64,000 nucleotides of DNA from Streptomyces hygroscopicus. GTDB taxonomy: Bacteria > Actinomycetota > Actinomycetes > Streptomycetales > Streptomycetaceae. Made by a program: the position numbers and the translations under genes. Below, piece by piece: positions 15,579 to 24,656 of this stretch. The stretch's first letter is position 1, and each line of letters opens with the position of its first letter. A model generated the notes under the pieces. The model did not search any database, was not told where the DNA came from, and saw only the letters and a program-made list of their open reading frames with translations. The stretch is from positions 4,898,001 to 4,962,000 of the forward strand of contig CP018627.1 of the NCBI GenBank assembly GCA_002021875.1, written 5' to 3'.

Positions 15579-16916
15579 ATGCGCATACCTCGGTCAAGGG
15601 CAAGGGCAAGGGCAAGGTCACGGTCAAGGTCCACCCTTCGTGCGTCCACCCTGGCGGCGGCCCTGCTGCTGGCCGGGACGGCACTCGCCGGCTGCGGAAG
15701 CGGCGGGCCCGGGGGTTCGGATGACGGGTCCCTCGACGTCTGGGTCTACCAGGACGCCTCGACCAAGGTGCAGCGCGAGGTCGTCAAGCGGTTCAACAAG
15801 ACCTCCGACATCAAGGCGAAGCTCACCCAGGTGCCCGGTGAGGGCTACTCGGACAAGATGCGCACCTCCATGGGCACGCCCAACGCACCGGATGTCTTCT
15901 TCAACTGGGGCGGGGGCAGCATCAGCGACTTCGTCAAGAAGGACATGCTGCTCGGCCTCGACCCGGCCATGGACAAGGACCCGGAGCTGAAGAAGGCGTT
16001 CATCCCCACGATCCTCGACGCGGGCGCGATCGACGGGAAGCACTACGGCATCCCGATGCGCGGGATGCAGCCGGTGATTCTCTTCTACAACAAGGACGTC
16101 TTCACGGACGCTGGGGCCCGGCCCCCGAAGTCCTGGGACGATCTGCTGAAGCTCATCGACACCTTCAAGGGCGAGGGCGTCACCCCGTTCGCGCTGGCCG
16201 GCACCGATCCCTGGACCGAGCTGATGTGGGTGGAGTACCTGGTGGACCGCTACGGCGGGGCCGGGGTGTTCCAGAAGATCCAGAGCCAGGGCATGGCGGC
16301 GTGGGACGACCCGGCGGTGCTCAAGGCCGCGCAGACGATCAAGGATCTGGTGGACCGGGGCGCGTTCGGCAAGAACTACAAGTCGGTCAACTACACCGCC
16401 GACGGGGCCTCCACGCTCTTCGCCAAGGGCAAGGCGGCCATGCATCTGATGGGTAGCTGGGAGTACGCCAACCAGAAGGCCAATCAGCCCGCGTTCGCCA
16501 AGTCGGGGCTGGGCTGGACCACCTTCCCGGCGGTTCCCGGTGGCAGCGGTGACCCCAAGAGCGTCGTCGGCAACCCGACGAACTACTGGTCGATCAACGC
16601 CAAGGTGAAGGGCGACAAGCAGAAGGCCGCGCTCGAATTCGTGAAGTTCGCGGCCCGGCAGGACTACTCCGGCGACCTCATCGCCAACGGGGACGTGCCC
16701 GCCACCTCCGACGCCACCTCCCTGCTCGGGAAGCACGAGAACCCCGACTACGCGCGGTTCCAGTACGACCTGGTCAAGCGGGCCCCCGACTTCACGCTCT
16801 CCTGGGACCAGGCGCTGCCCGCCAAGTACACCCCGCCGCTGCACACCACCGTGCAGAAGCTGTTCAACGGGCAGCTCGGCCCGGCCGAGTTCGTCGACGC
16901 ACTGAAGGGCATGTGA
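15579..16916 (+). CDS. bxlE: Sugar-binding lipoprotein of ABC importer (BxlE-like)
   Basis: A 445-residue extracellular solute-binding protein, family 1. The N-terminus is an Arg-rich stretch encoded by short CAAGG-type repeats, followed by a hydrophobic core and lipobox LAGC, so the protein is lipid-anchored outside the membrane. The mature part has the usual features (VTPFALAGTDPWTELMWVEYLVDR, MHLMGSWEYANQ, and C-terminal ALPAKYTPPLHTTVQKLFNG). ATG at 15579 is chosen for its GGAAGG; the frame is open further upstream. It probably delivers xylobiose or a related disaccharide to the two permeases encoded downstream. Confidence 0.85.
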   Translation: MRIPRSRARARARSRSRSTLRASTLAAALLLAGTALAGCGSGGPGGSDDGSLDVWVYQDASTKVQREVVKRFNKTSDIKAKLTQVPGEGYSDKMRTSMGTPNAPDVFFNWGGGSISDFVKKDMLLGLDPAMDKDPELKKAFIPTILDAGAIDGKHYGIPMRGMQPVILFYNKDVFTDAGARPPKSWDDLLKLIDTFKGEGVTPFALAGTDPWTELMWVEYLVDRYGGAGVFQKIQSQGMAAWDDPAVLKAAQTIKDLVDRGAFGKNYKSVNYTADGASTLFAKGKAAMHLMGSWEYANQKANQPAFAKSGLGWTTFPAVPGGSGDPKSVVGNPTNYWSINAKVKGDKQKAALEFVKFAARQDYSGDLIANGDVPATSDATSLLGKHENPDYARFQYDLVKRAPDFTLSWDQALPAKYTPPLHTTVQKLFNGQLGPAEFVDALKGM

Positions 16917-17890
16917 TGGCGGACGCCGCGACGCGCGAGCCGCGCCCGGCACACGAGCCGCGCCCGGCACACGAGCGCCGCCGGAGCGTCGGCCGGTCGG
17001 AGGTCGGCTGGCCGGGGGTCGGCCGGCCCGGCGTCGTCTGGGCTCTGCCCGGGGCGCTGTTCTTCGTCTTCTTCGCGGTGGCGCCGATGGTCCTGGTCGG
17101 CGCCCTCGCCTTCACCGACTGGGACGGCATCGGCACCCCGAGCTGGACCGGGATGAGCAACTGGTCCCGGTTGTGGGACGACCCGGAAACCCATCAGGCC
17201 ATCTGGCTCAGCCTGGTGTTGACCGTGCTGACCTGGGTGTTCCAGACGCCGCTCGCCCTGCTGCTGGGCGTGTGGGCGGCCGGGCGGCAGCGCAACCGGG
17301 CCGTACTGTCGGCGATCTTCTTCCTGCCGCTGCTGGGCTCCTCCGTGGCACTCGCGCTGGTCTGGAAGTCGCTGCTGGACCCCAACTTCGGCCTGATCGC
17401 CGACATCGGGCCCGCCCTGGGCTTCGCGGACGGCGATCTGCTCGGCAGTTCCAAGGGCGCCTTCGGGGCGGTCCTCTTCGTCACCGCCTGGCAGTTCATC
17501 CCGCTGCACACACTGATCTACCAGGGCGGCGCCCGCGCCATCCCCCGCTCGCTCTACGACGCGGCCGCGATCGACGGCGCCGGGACCGTACGGCAGTTCT
17601 TCTCGATCACCCTGCCCCAGTTGCGCAACACCATCGTCACCTCCTCGGTGATCATGGTGGTGGGCGCGCTGACCTTCTTCGACACCGTCCTGATCCTCAC
17701 CAAGGGCGGGCCGGGCACGGACACCACGATCGTGCCGTATCTGATGTACAGGAACGGCTTCCAGGCGTTCGACCTCGGCTACGCCAGCGCGGTCGCCACC
17801 ATCCTCGTCGTCGTCGCCACCACCGTCTCGCTGCTGCTGGTGCGGCTCACCGGCTTCGCCGCGATGCGCAGCACCCGGGAGGGGATGTGA
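16916..17890 (+). CDS. bxlF: Sugar ABC transporter permease (BxlF-like)
   Basis: A 324-residue integral membrane permease of the MalF type with about six helices, starting with the segment VVWALPGALFFVFFAVAPMVLVGALAF. The cytoplasmic EAA-like loop is seen as LYDAAAIDGAGTVRQFFSITLPQLRNT. ATG at 16916 overlaps the stop of the lipoprotein gene; GTG at 16913 is an alternative. The N-terminal 40 residues are cytoplasmic, with two copies of EPRPAHE. It forms a heterodimeric channel with the next gene product. No ATPase is encoded in the operon, so the shared MsiK-type ATPase of Streptomyces probably energises it. Confidence 0.86.
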   Translation: MADAATREPRPAHEPRPAHERRRSVGRSEVGWPGVGRPGVVWALPGALFFVFFAVAPMVLVGALAFTDWDGIGTPSWTGMSNWSRLWDDPETHQAIWLSLVLTVLTWVFQTPLALLLGVWAAGRQRNRAVLSAIFFLPLLGSSVALALVWKSLLDPNFGLIADIGPALGFADGDLLGSSKGAFGAVLFVTAWQFIPLHTLIYQGGARAIPRSLYDAAAIDGAGTVRQFFSITLPQLRNTIVTSSVIMVVGALTFFDTVLILTKGGPGTDTTIVPYLMYRNGFQAFDLGYASAVATILVVVATTVSLLLVRLTGFAAMRSTREGM

Positions 17891-18849
17891 CCGACGTCCT
17901 GCCCGGCCACCCGAACCGCTCGCCGAACCACCCCCCGGACGGCGTCCGTACGCCGAACAAGACCCCGGCGGCCCCCGGCCCCCGCTTCCGCCGCCGGGGT
18001 CCCGCCCGCCGCCCGCGCCTTGTCGGACGCGGCTCCCGGACCCCCAATTACCCCGCCGGGCTGGGCTCCCTGATCTGGCTCGGCATCGTCGGACTGCCGC
18101 TGTACGTCCTGGTGGCCGCCACCTTCCAGACCCGCGACGGCTATATCGACGACGGGCCGCTGGCCCTGCCCGACCACCCCACGCTCGCCAACTACCGGCG
18201 GGTGCTGCGCTCCGACTTCCTCTCCTACCTCCTCAACACCGCGCTGGTCACGGCGGTATGCGCGGCGATCGTGATCACGCTGTCGGTGACCGTCGGCTAC
18301 ACCGTCGTGCGCGCCCGCGGCCGGGCCTCCCGCCGGATCTTCCAGATCTTCCTGCTGGGGCTGGCGATCCCCTCCCAGGCGGTGGTGATCCCGGTCTATC
18401 TGGTCATCACCAAGCTCCATCTGTACGACACCCTGCTCGCGGTGATCCTGCCGACGGCCGCCTTCTCCCTCCCGGTCAGCGTGCTGATCCTGGTCGGCAC
18501 GATGCGCGATATCGACGAGGAGCTGTACGAGTCGATGGCGCTGGACGGGGCGAGCCCGACCCGGGTGCTGCTCCAGCTCGTCGTGCCGCTGTCGCGGTCC
18601 GGGATCTCCACGGTCGGGGTGATGTCGGCCCTGCACGCCTGGAACGGCTTCCTCTTCCCGCTGCTGCTCACCCAGTCCAAGAGCAACCGGCTGCTGACCC
18701 TGGGGCTGTACGACTACGTGGGCGAGTTCCGGGTGGACACCCCGGCGCTGCTCACGGCCGTGGTGCTGTCCATCCTCCCGATCTTCCTGGTCTATCTCTT
18801 CGCCCGCCGTCAACTGATCAACGGGCTGATGGGCATGGGCGGCAAATAG
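17887..18849 (+). CDS. bxlG: Sugar ABC transporter permease (BxlG-like)
   Basis: A 320-residue MalG-type permease starting at a GTG that overlaps the previous stop (GTGA). After a 45-residue Pro/Arg-rich cytoplasmic leader there are six hydrophobic segments, beginning with SLIWLGIVGLPLYVLVAATF. The EAA loop reads LYESMALDGASPTRVLLQLVVPLSRSG, with the conserved Asp-Gly-Ala. It ends with RRQLINGLMGMGGK, close to the family consensus. It is the partner of the preceding permease; the next gene, the glycosidase, starts 84 bases on. Confidence 0.86.
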   Translation: MTDVLPGHPNRSPNHPPDGVRTPNKTPAAPGPRFRRRGPARRPRLVGRGSRTPNYPAGLGSLIWLGIVGLPLYVLVAATFQTRDGYIDDGPLALPDHPTLANYRRVLRSDFLSYLLNTALVTAVCAAIVITLSVTVGYTVVRARGRASRRIFQIFLLGLAIPSQAVVIPVYLVITKLHLYDTLLAVILPTAAFSLPVSVLILVGTMRDIDEELYESMALDGASPTRVLLQLVVPLSRSGISTVGVMSALHAWNGFLFPLLLTQSKSNRLLTLGLYDYVGEFRVDTPALLTAVVLSILPIFLVYLFARRQLINGLMGMGGK

Positions 18850-18933
18850 GCCGACCCCGGCGCGCACAAGCCGCCTCCGGCGGCAGGTAAGCCCGTTCTC
18901 CCGCCCCGCCGTCCTCCCCCGACAAGGAGCTTC

Positions 18934-21345
18934 ATGCCTCAGCCCTGGCAGGACACCTCCCTCACCGCCGAGGACCGCGCGGCGGCCCTGCTCTCCTCGA
19001 TGACGCTGGAGGAGAAGCTCGCCCAACTCGCCGGCGTATGGCCGGGATCCGAGGCCGAGGAGGGCGAGGACGTCGCCCCGCTCCAGCACGAGGTGTCCGA
19101 GGCCGTGGACCTCGACGGCCTCCTCCCCCATGGCGTCGGCCAGCTCACCCGCCCCTTCGGCACCTCCCCCGTCGAACCGGCCGAGGGCGCCGCCGCGCTG
19201 GCCCGCCTCCAGAGCCGGATCGCCGCCGGGAACCGCTTCGGGATCCCGGCGCTGGCCCATGAGGAGTGTCTGACCGGCTTCTTCGCCTGGCGCGCCACGG
19301 TCTTCCCCACTCCGCTCGCCTGGGGCGCGTCCTTCGACCCGGCGCTGGTGGGGCGGGCCGCCGAGCTGATCGGCGGTTCGCTGCGGTCGGCCGGTATCCA
19401 CCAGGGGCTGGCCCCGGTGCTGGACGTGGTGCGGGACGCGCGCTGGGGCCGTACGGAGGAGTCCATCGGCGAGGACCCCTATCTGGTCGCCACCATCGGC
19501 ACCGCCTATGTCCGCGGCCTGGAGTCCGCCGGGATCGTCGCCACCCTCAAGCATTTCGCGGGCTACTCCGCCTCCCGGGGCGGCCGCAACCACGCACCGG
19601 TCTCCATCGGCCCGCGGGAACTCGCCGATGTGATCCTGCCGCCCTTCGAGCTGGCGGTGCGGGACGGGGGGGCGCGGTCGGTCATGCACTCCTACAACGA
19701 CATCGACGGTGTGCCCTCGGCCGCCAACCCCTGGCTGCTGACCGAACTGCTCCGCGACACCTGGGGCTTCACCGGCACGGTCGTCGCCGACTACTTCGGG
19801 GTGTCCTTCCTGGAGCTGGCCCACCGGGTCGCCGCCACCCGGGGCGACGCGGCCGGGCTCGCCCTGGCGGCGGGGGTGGACGTGGAGCTGCCCGCGGTGC
19901 GCTGCTTCGGCACCCCGCTGCGGGACGCGGTGCGCGCCGGGGAGGTGGACGAGGCGCTGGTGGACCGGGCTGCGCTGCGGGTACTGCGGCAGAAGTGCGA
20001 GCTGGGGCTGCTGGACGCGGGCTGGTCGCCGATGCCGTCGGCGCTCGCGGAGCCCACGGAATCCGCCGGGCCCGCGGGACCCGTGGGCCCCGGCCTCGAT
20101 CTCGATCCGCCCGGGATGCGGGCCGTGGCGCGCGAGCTGGCCGAGGAGTCGGTGGTGCTGCTCGCCGACGACGGCGATGTGCTGCCGCTCGCGCCGGACG
20201 CCCGGATCGCGATGGTCGGCCCGCTCGCCGACGACCCGGCCGCCATGCTCGGCTGCTACACCTTCCCCCGCCATGTGGGGGTGGAACACCCCGAACTGCC
20301 CCTCGGTATCGAGGTACCGACACTGTTCGCCGCGCTGCGCGCCGAGCTGCCCGGTGCGCGGATCACCCACGCCGAGGGGTGCGCCGCGCCCGGCCCGGGC
20401 GGGTCCGCCGGGGACCCGGGCGCGGCGGCCTCGGCCGGTGCGGCGGCGCTCACCGCCGAGAGCCGGTTGGCGCAGGCGGCCAGGACGGCGGCGGACGCGG
20501 ATGTGTGCGTCGCGGTGCTGGGCGACCGCTCGGGCCTGTTCGGCCGGGGTACCTCGGGCGAGGGCTGCGACGCGGCCGACCTGGAACTCCCCGGTGACCA
20601 GGGGGCGTTGCTGGACACCCTGGTGGCCACCGGCACCCCGGTGGTGCTGGTGCTGTTCACGGGTCGGCCGTACGCCCTCGGCCGCTGGTCGAGGCTGCTG
20701 GCCGCCGCCGTGCAGGCGTTCTTCCCCGGTGAGGAGGGCGGCCCGGCGGTGGCCGGGGTGCTGAGCGGCCGCGTCAACCCCTCGGGACGGCTGCCGGTGA
20801 GCGTCCCGTACACGTCCGGCGGCCAGCCCTGGACGTACGCACAGCCGCCGCTCGGGCTGCGGGGCGACTCCAGCTCGATCGACCCGACCCCGCTGTTCCC
20901 CTTCGGCCACGGGCTGTCGTACACCTCGTTCGCCTGGGAGCGCCCGGAGGCCGACGCCGCCGAGGTGCCGACCGACGGGGAGACCACGGTCCGGCTGACC
21001 GTGCGCAACACCGGTGACCGGCCCGGGACGGAGGTCGTGCAGCTCTATCTCCATGACCCGGTGGCGCGGATCGCCCGGCCGGTGTCCCGGCTGATCGGCT
21101 ACGCACGGGTGCCGCTGCGGCCGGGCGAGTCGGCCGAGGTCCACTTCGCCTTCCACGCCGACCTCGCCTCGTATCCGCTGCGGGCCGATGGCACGAGGGT
21201 GGTGGAACCAGGCGCGCTGGAGCTGCGGCTGGCCTCCTCCAGCGCCGACTCCGGCGTACGGCACACGGTCCCGCTGACGCTCACCGGCCCTGAGCTCACG
21301 GTGGACCACCGGCGGCGGATGGTGTGCGAGGCGCGGGTGAAGTAG
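18934..21345 (+). CDS. bxlA: Glycoside hydrolase family 3 enzyme (BxlA-like beta-xylosidase)
   Basis: An 803-residue GH3 enzyme without signal peptide, so cytoplasmic, suited to splitting the imported disaccharide. The N-terminal barrel contains KHFAGY with the GGRNHAP loop, and the nucleophile motif GTVVADYFGV puts the catalytic Asp near residue 286. The alpha/beta sandwich domain follows (AVLGDRSGLFGRGTSGEGCD), then FPFGHGLSYTSFAW and a C-terminal fibronectin-III-like domain. ATG at 18934 has AAGGAG upstream. The operon order supports beta-xylosidase; beta-glucosidase cannot be excluded by sequence alone. Confidence 0.84.
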   Translation: MPQPWQDTSLTAEDRAAALLSSMTLEEKLAQLAGVWPGSEAEEGEDVAPLQHEVSEAVDLDGLLPHGVGQLTRPFGTSPVEPAEGAAALARLQSRIAAGNRFGIPALAHEECLTGFFAWRATVFPTPLAWGASFDPALVGRAAELIGGSLRSAGIHQGLAPVLDVVRDARWGRTEESIGEDPYLVATIGTAYVRGLESAGIVATLKHFAGYSASRGGRNHAPVSIGPRELADVILPPFELAVRDGGARSVMHSYNDIDGVPSAANPWLLTELLRDTWGFTGTVVADYFGVSFLELAHRVAATRGDAAGLALAAGVDVELPAVRCFGTPLRDAVRAGEVDEALVDRAALRVLRQKCELGLLDAGWSPMPSALAEPTESAGPAGPVGPGLDLDPPGMRAVARELAEESVVLLADDGDVLPLAPDARIAMVGPLADDPAAMLGCYTFPRHVGVEHPELPLGIEVPTLFAALRAELPGARITHAEGCAAPGPGGSAGDPGAAASAGAAALTAESRLAQAARTAADADVCVAVLGDRSGLFGRGTSGEGCDAADLELPGDQGALLDTLVATGTPVVLVLFTGRPYALGRWSRLLAAAVQAFFPGEEGGPAVAGVLSGRVNPSGRLPVSVPYTSGGQPWTYAQPPLGLRGDSSSIDPTPLFPFGHGLSYTSFAWERPEADAAEVPTDGETTVRLTVRNTGDRPGTEVVQLYLHDPVARIARPVSRLIGYARVPLRPGESAEVHFAFHADLASYPLRADGTRVVEPGALELRLASSSADSGVRHTVPLTLTGPELTVDHRRRMVCEARVK

Positions 21346-21790
21346 GGGCGGGGCGGGGCCGGTTCAGACCGGACCCGACGGCCGCCCCGCGCTCGTCCCG
21401 CACGGCCGCCCGCTCGGTGACCACGATCCCGGTGCGCAGCCGGGCGGCCGGATCGGCGAACGGGCTCTCCGCCCACATCTCCAGCAGCGCCAGCAGCCGG
21501 TCGCGCCGCTCAGGGCGCGTGGACGCGACGGCGGCCCGGAGCGCCACGGCCCCGATCCGCCCGATGAACCGCAGCCACGACCCTTCCCCGGCGACGCCGG
21601 GCCCGTCCTCGCTCTCGCCCTCGCCCTCTCCCTGGGCACCCGGCGGATCCCACGTCCCGATCAGAAAGCTGCCGGTCCGCTCGATACAGGCCAGCGCCCC
21701 GGGCCGCCACATCCCCGTGCCGTCGATGAGCCCGCCCAGCGCGGGCACCACGCGTCGGTCATCCACAGCCGTCCATGCACCGGTCGCCAT
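21296..21790 (-). CDS. Hypothetical protein beside IS110 element
   Basis: A 164-residue frame starting at ATG 21790 with GGGGGA upstream; a longer start at 21826 lacks an RBS. The N-terminal part (VVPALGGLIDGTGMWRPGALACIERTGSFLIGTW) and a central helical part (LRFIGRIGAVALRAAVAS; DRLLALLEMWAESPFADPAARLRTGIVV) look protein-like. The centre has a Glu/Gly run (GEGEGESEDG), and the last 25 residues are Pro/Ala-rich. It runs convergently into the GH3 gene with a 50-base overlap, so the C-terminus may be unnatural. No family was recognised. The IS110 element lies immediately upstream. Confidence 0.5.
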   Translation of the reverse strand: MATGAWTAVDDRRVVPALGGLIDGTGMWRPGALACIERTGSFLIGTWDPPGAQGEGEGESEDGPGVAGEGSWLRFIGRIGAVALRAAVASTRPERRDRLLALLEMWAESPFADPAARLRTGIVVTERAAVRDERGAAVGSGLNRPRPAPTSPAPRTPSAAGGPP

Positions 21791-21851
21791 CGGACGTCCC
21801 CCGCCCTCCCCCGTCGAATGCGCCATGGGGGGGGTGCCTCTATGTCTTTCG

Positions 21852-23054
21852 TCAAGCGAGGCGTGGGGTTCTGGGTTCGTAGAAGGTGCCGTCGCGGAGC
21901 ATCGCGAACAGCACGCTGATGCGGTGGCGGGCCAGGCGGAGAAGGGCCTGCGTGTGGGTCTTCCCGCGGGCCCGGCAGCGGTCGTAGTAGCTGCGGGAAG
22001 CGGGATCGTGCAGGGCGGCGAACGCGGACAGGAACATCGCGCGTTTGAGCTGGCGATTGCCGCCTCTGGGGGCGTGCTCGCCGTGGATCGAGGTTCCCGA
22101 GGACTTGGTCGTAGGGGCGAGGCCGGCGTAGGAGGCCAGGTGGGCCGCGGTGGGGAAGCTGGAACCGTCGCCGACGGTGACCAGCAAGGTGGCGGCGGTC
22201 CTGACCGCGACCCCCGGAATCGAGGTCAGGACCGGGGAAAGAGGGTGAGCCTCCAGCAGTTGCCCGATCTGCGCTTCCAGGGCTCGTCGCTGTTCGTGGA
22301 CGGCGGCGAGCGAGCGGGCCAGGGACGGGATCACGACGTCGAGCGTGCCGGTCCCGGGAACGACGACGGTCTGCTCGTCGAGCGCGTCGAAGACCTCGTC
22401 GATCAGCCGCTGAGCCATGCGCGGGGCCCTGGGCCGGATCACCTCGACCAGCCTGCGCCGCCCGGCCTTTCGCAGTGCGGCCGGAGATCCGTAGCGTTCC
22501 AGCAGCCAGGTCACCGCGGGGTGGTCCAGGCGCGGCCCCAGGACGCGCTCCAGGCTGGGGTGGAACTGGACGAGCAGGCCGCGTATCCGGTTGGAGGTGC
22601 GGGTGGCCTCAGCCGCGAGGTCCTGGTCGAAGCCGACCAGAACGGTCAGCTCGGCGGTGATCTCGTCGGTCACCTCGAGCGAGCGCAGGGTGTGCGGCAT
22701 CGTCCGCGCGGCGTCCGCGATCACCGCGGCGTCCTTCGCGTCGGTCTTCGCCTCACCCGGGTAGAGGTCGGCGATCCGCCGCATGGCCAGGCCCGGCAGG
22801 TAGGCGACCTTGCAGCCCGCGTCCCGGGCGACCGTGAGCGGGAGGGCGCCGATGGAGGCGGGCTGGTCCACGATCACCAGGACGGTGCCGAACTTCGCCG
22901 CGAGCTTGTCGAAGACAGCCCGCAGCTTCGGCTCACTGTTGGGCAGTTGCTTGTCGAAGACCCTTTTGCCGGCCGAAGTCAGCCCGTGACCGTGGTGGGC
23001 GCTCTTGCCGACGTCCAGGCCGAGGAAGACGCCTACGTCGTCGATGTCGTACAA
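21852..23054 (-). CDS. IS110-family transposase (DEDD recombinase)
   Basis: A 400-residue recombinase of the IS110 family. The N-terminal RuvC-like DEDD domain starts FLGLDVGKSAHHGH and continues with VIVDQPASIGALPL and KTDAKDAAVIADAARTMP. The C-terminal Tnp_20 domain has LTSIPGVAVRTAATLL and AHLASYAGLAPTTKSSGTS ... RGGNRQLKRAMFLSAF. A TTG at 23054 is preferred as the start because GGGAGG lies 5 bases upstream and the product has the family length; the frame is open further upstream to 23207, within the likely non-coding end. The catalytic residues appear intact, so the element may be active. Confidence 0.85.
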   Translation of the reverse strand: MYDIDDVGVFLGLDVGKSAHHGHGLTSAGKRVFDKQLPNSEPKLRAVFDKLAAKFGTVLVIVDQPASIGALPLTVARDAGCKVAYLPGLAMRRIADLYPGEAKTDAKDAAVIADAARTMPHTLRSLEVTDEITAELTVLVGFDQDLAAEATRTSNRIRGLLVQFHPSLERVLGPRLDHPAVTWLLERYGSPAALRKAGRRRLVEVIRPRAPRMAQRLIDEVFDALDEQTVVVPGTGTLDVVIPSLARSLAAVHEQRRALEAQIGQLLEAHPLSPVLTSIPGVAVRTAATLLVTVGDGSSFPTAAHLASYAGLAPTTKSSGTSIHGEHAPRGGNRQLKRAMFLSAFAALHDPASRSYYDRCRARGKTHTQALLRLARHRISVLFAMLRDGTFYEPRTPRLA

Positions 23055-23237
23055 CCCATCCTCCCGAACAGGGCTCGTGCGGTGCTGGCCAGGGTGATGG
23101 CGCCGTACGCGCGCATCCACGTTATGCAGACCTGCCGCCCGCAATCGGCCTCGCGTTGCACCAGGCCAGGCGGTAGTCGGACCTCTCATCAGCGTCTCCC
23201 ACGGCACCCCTCGGGCCCGGTGACACCACCCCCCAGG
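23055..23237 (-). ncRNA. Candidate bridge RNA region of the IS110 element
   Basis: IS110 recombinases use a structured bridge RNA encoded in the non-coding end upstream of the gene. The stretch has no coding character and includes GCCTGGCCTGGTGCAACGCG and GGCGGCAGGTCTGCATAACG (minus strand), which can form hairpins. The RNA limits are not resolved, and its 5' part may lie beyond the IS4 insertion (24657-24790). Confidence 0.35.
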
Positions 23238-23247
23238 TCATGCCTTC
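23238..23247. repeat. Target-site duplication, left copy
   Basis: TCATGCCTTC directly before the left terminal repeat of the IS4 element. The identical 10 bases stand at 24647-24656 directly after the right end. Confidence 0.92.
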
Positions 23248-24646
23248 CAATGCCGTTGCCTTTGTGGGGTCCGGCCGGTTGAGCCGGTGTGCTGATATCG
23301 AGGCTGGAGCGGTTGGGGCTGGGGATCTTGACCCAGTCCTGCCCTCCAGAGCTGGTGGACCGGGTCGTCGGGGACGAAGGCCGAAAGGAGAAACGCCGCC
23401 GGTTGCTGTCCGCGCGGTTCACCGTGTACTTCGTCCTCGCCATGTGTCTCTTCCCGCAGGCGGATTACCTTGAGGTGCTGCGGCTGGTGAAGGCTGGTGA
23501 GTCGACTCTCCGGCCATGGACCGGGGTGAACAAGTCCTCGCTGACCAGGGCTCGGCAGCGGCTGGGCTGGACGGTGATGCGTGAACTGTTCCGCGCGGTG
23601 GCACGGCCGCTGGGCGCGGGTCCGGAGCTATTTTGCGGGATGCGGGTACTCGCTCTGGACGGAACGCTCCTGGCCGTGCCGGACTCCGCCGGAAATCTCG
23701 AGGCCTTCGGCAAGTCCGGCTCTCAGCGCAGTCCGATGGGATACCCGCAGGCACGGGTGGTCGCGGTGGCGGAGTGCTCGACGCACGCGGTGCTGGACGC
23801 CGTGATCGGCGGTTTCAAGGACTCCGAACGGATCGTGTCCGACGAGCTGGAAGCCCATATCGGCCCAGGCTCCCTGGTCTTGGCTGACCGCGGTCTCTGG
23901 GGCCTGGCGCGGTGGCACCGGCTGCGCGACCAGGGAGCTCACCTGCTGTGGCGGATCGAGCGACGTAAGGCTCGTCGGGTCGAGGACGTCCTGCCCGATG
24001 GCAGCTACCTGGCCCGGATCGAGGCGAACAAGCACAGCAAGGCCGCCGGCACCGTCAAGGCCCCGCCGGTCCGGGTCCGGGTGATCGAGTACCGGGTCGA
24101 CGGCCAGGCCGACGTGGTCCGACTCATCACCAGCCTGCTCGACCACGAGCAGTATCCGGCCGCCGAGCTTGCGGCACTGTATGCGCGCAGATGGGAGATC
24201 GAGCTCGTCTTCGACGAGATCAAGACCCATCAGCGCGGCAGGCCAGTCCTGCGGTCCCAGACCCCGGACGGGGTGCGGCAGGAGATCTACGCGCACCTGA
24301 TCGTGCACCACGCGACCAGGGACCTGCTGAACGAGGCGGCCCGGCTCCACCAAAGTGTCGCCGAGCGGACCTCGTTCACCCGGGCCCTGAACGTTGTCCG
24401 CCGCACCGTGATCGCGCCCGGCGGATTTTCCCCCCTCCGCCCGCAGGCGTGACCGTCGTCTTGCCTGCACGGAGATCGGCCGCAGCCTGCTGCCACCACG
24501 TCGGCCCCGTGACTGCCCACGCAAGGTGAGATCGTGCATCACCCCATACGGCAGCAAAGCCCCAGGCGAACCAGCCAGCCGACGCCGGCCCCCGGTCACA
24601 GTCACCCTGAACCATCGATGGGAGTGACCCAAAAGCAACGGCATTG
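23248..24646 (+). mobile_element. Complete IS4-family insertion sequence, 1399 bp
   Basis: Terminal inverted repeats CAATGCCGTTGCCTTTG (23248-23264) and, at the right end, CAAAAGCAACGGCATTG (24630-24646) match at 16 of 17 positions. A 10-base target duplication flanks the element. It contains a single transposase gene. IS4-family elements of this size usually make 9-12 base duplications, in agreement. Confidence 0.93.
23289..24452 (+). CDS. IS4-family transposase
   Basis: A 387-residue DDE transposase. The IS4 N-terminal domain is seen in PPELVDRVVGDEGRKEKRRRLLSARFTVYFVLAMCLFPQADYLEVLR. The catalytic triad positions are LALDGTLLAVPDS, VLADRGLWGLARW and YARRWEIELVFDEIKTHQ, the last being the Y-(2)-R-(3)-E-(6)-K signature. 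The start is GTG, 25 bases inside the left inverted repeat. The stop lies 194 bases before the right end; this tail has no other gene. The gene looks intact, so the element may be mobile. A close family copy elsewhere in the genome would be expected. Confidence 0.9.
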   Translation: MLISRLERLGLGILTQSCPPELVDRVVGDEGRKEKRRRLLSARFTVYFVLAMCLFPQADYLEVLRLVKAGESTLRPWTGVNKSSLTRARQRLGWTVMRELFRAVARPLGAGPELFCGMRVLALDGTLLAVPDSAGNLEAFGKSGSQRSPMGYPQARVVAVAECSTHAVLDAVIGGFKDSERIVSDELEAHIGPGSLVLADRGLWGLARWHRLRDQGAHLLWRIERRKARRVEDVLPDGSYLARIEANKHSKAAGTVKAPPVRVRVIEYRVDGQADVVRLITSLLDHEQYPAAELAALYARRWEIELVFDEIKTHQRGRPVLRSQTPDGVRQEIYAHLIVHHATRDLLNEAARLHQSVAERTSFTRALNVVRRTVIAPGGFSPLRPQA

Positions 24647-24656
24647 TCATGCCTTC
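24647..24656. repeat. Target-site duplication, right copy
   Basis: TCATGCCTTC, identical to 23238-23247. Another TCATGCC occurs at 24673, so the target sequence already held related short repeats. Confidence 0.92.

Larger units (their letters stand above)
21842..23237 (-). mobile_element. IS110-family insertion element, ends unresolved
   Basis: The element carries one recombinase gene on the minus strand with a non-coding region upstream of it, the usual IS110 layout. IS110 elements lack terminal inverted repeats and target duplications, so exact ends cannot be read here; the limits given are minimal estimates. The upstream end may continue beyond the IS4 element to about 24740, in which case the IS4 copy is nested inside it. 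Confidence 0.6.

Noticed and set aside
17779..21309. 1176-codon minus-strand open frame opposite bxlG and bxlA
   Set aside because: It lies antisense to two genes with clear protein families, has an Arg/Gly/His-rich composition typical of shadow frames in high-GC DNA, and shows no domain.
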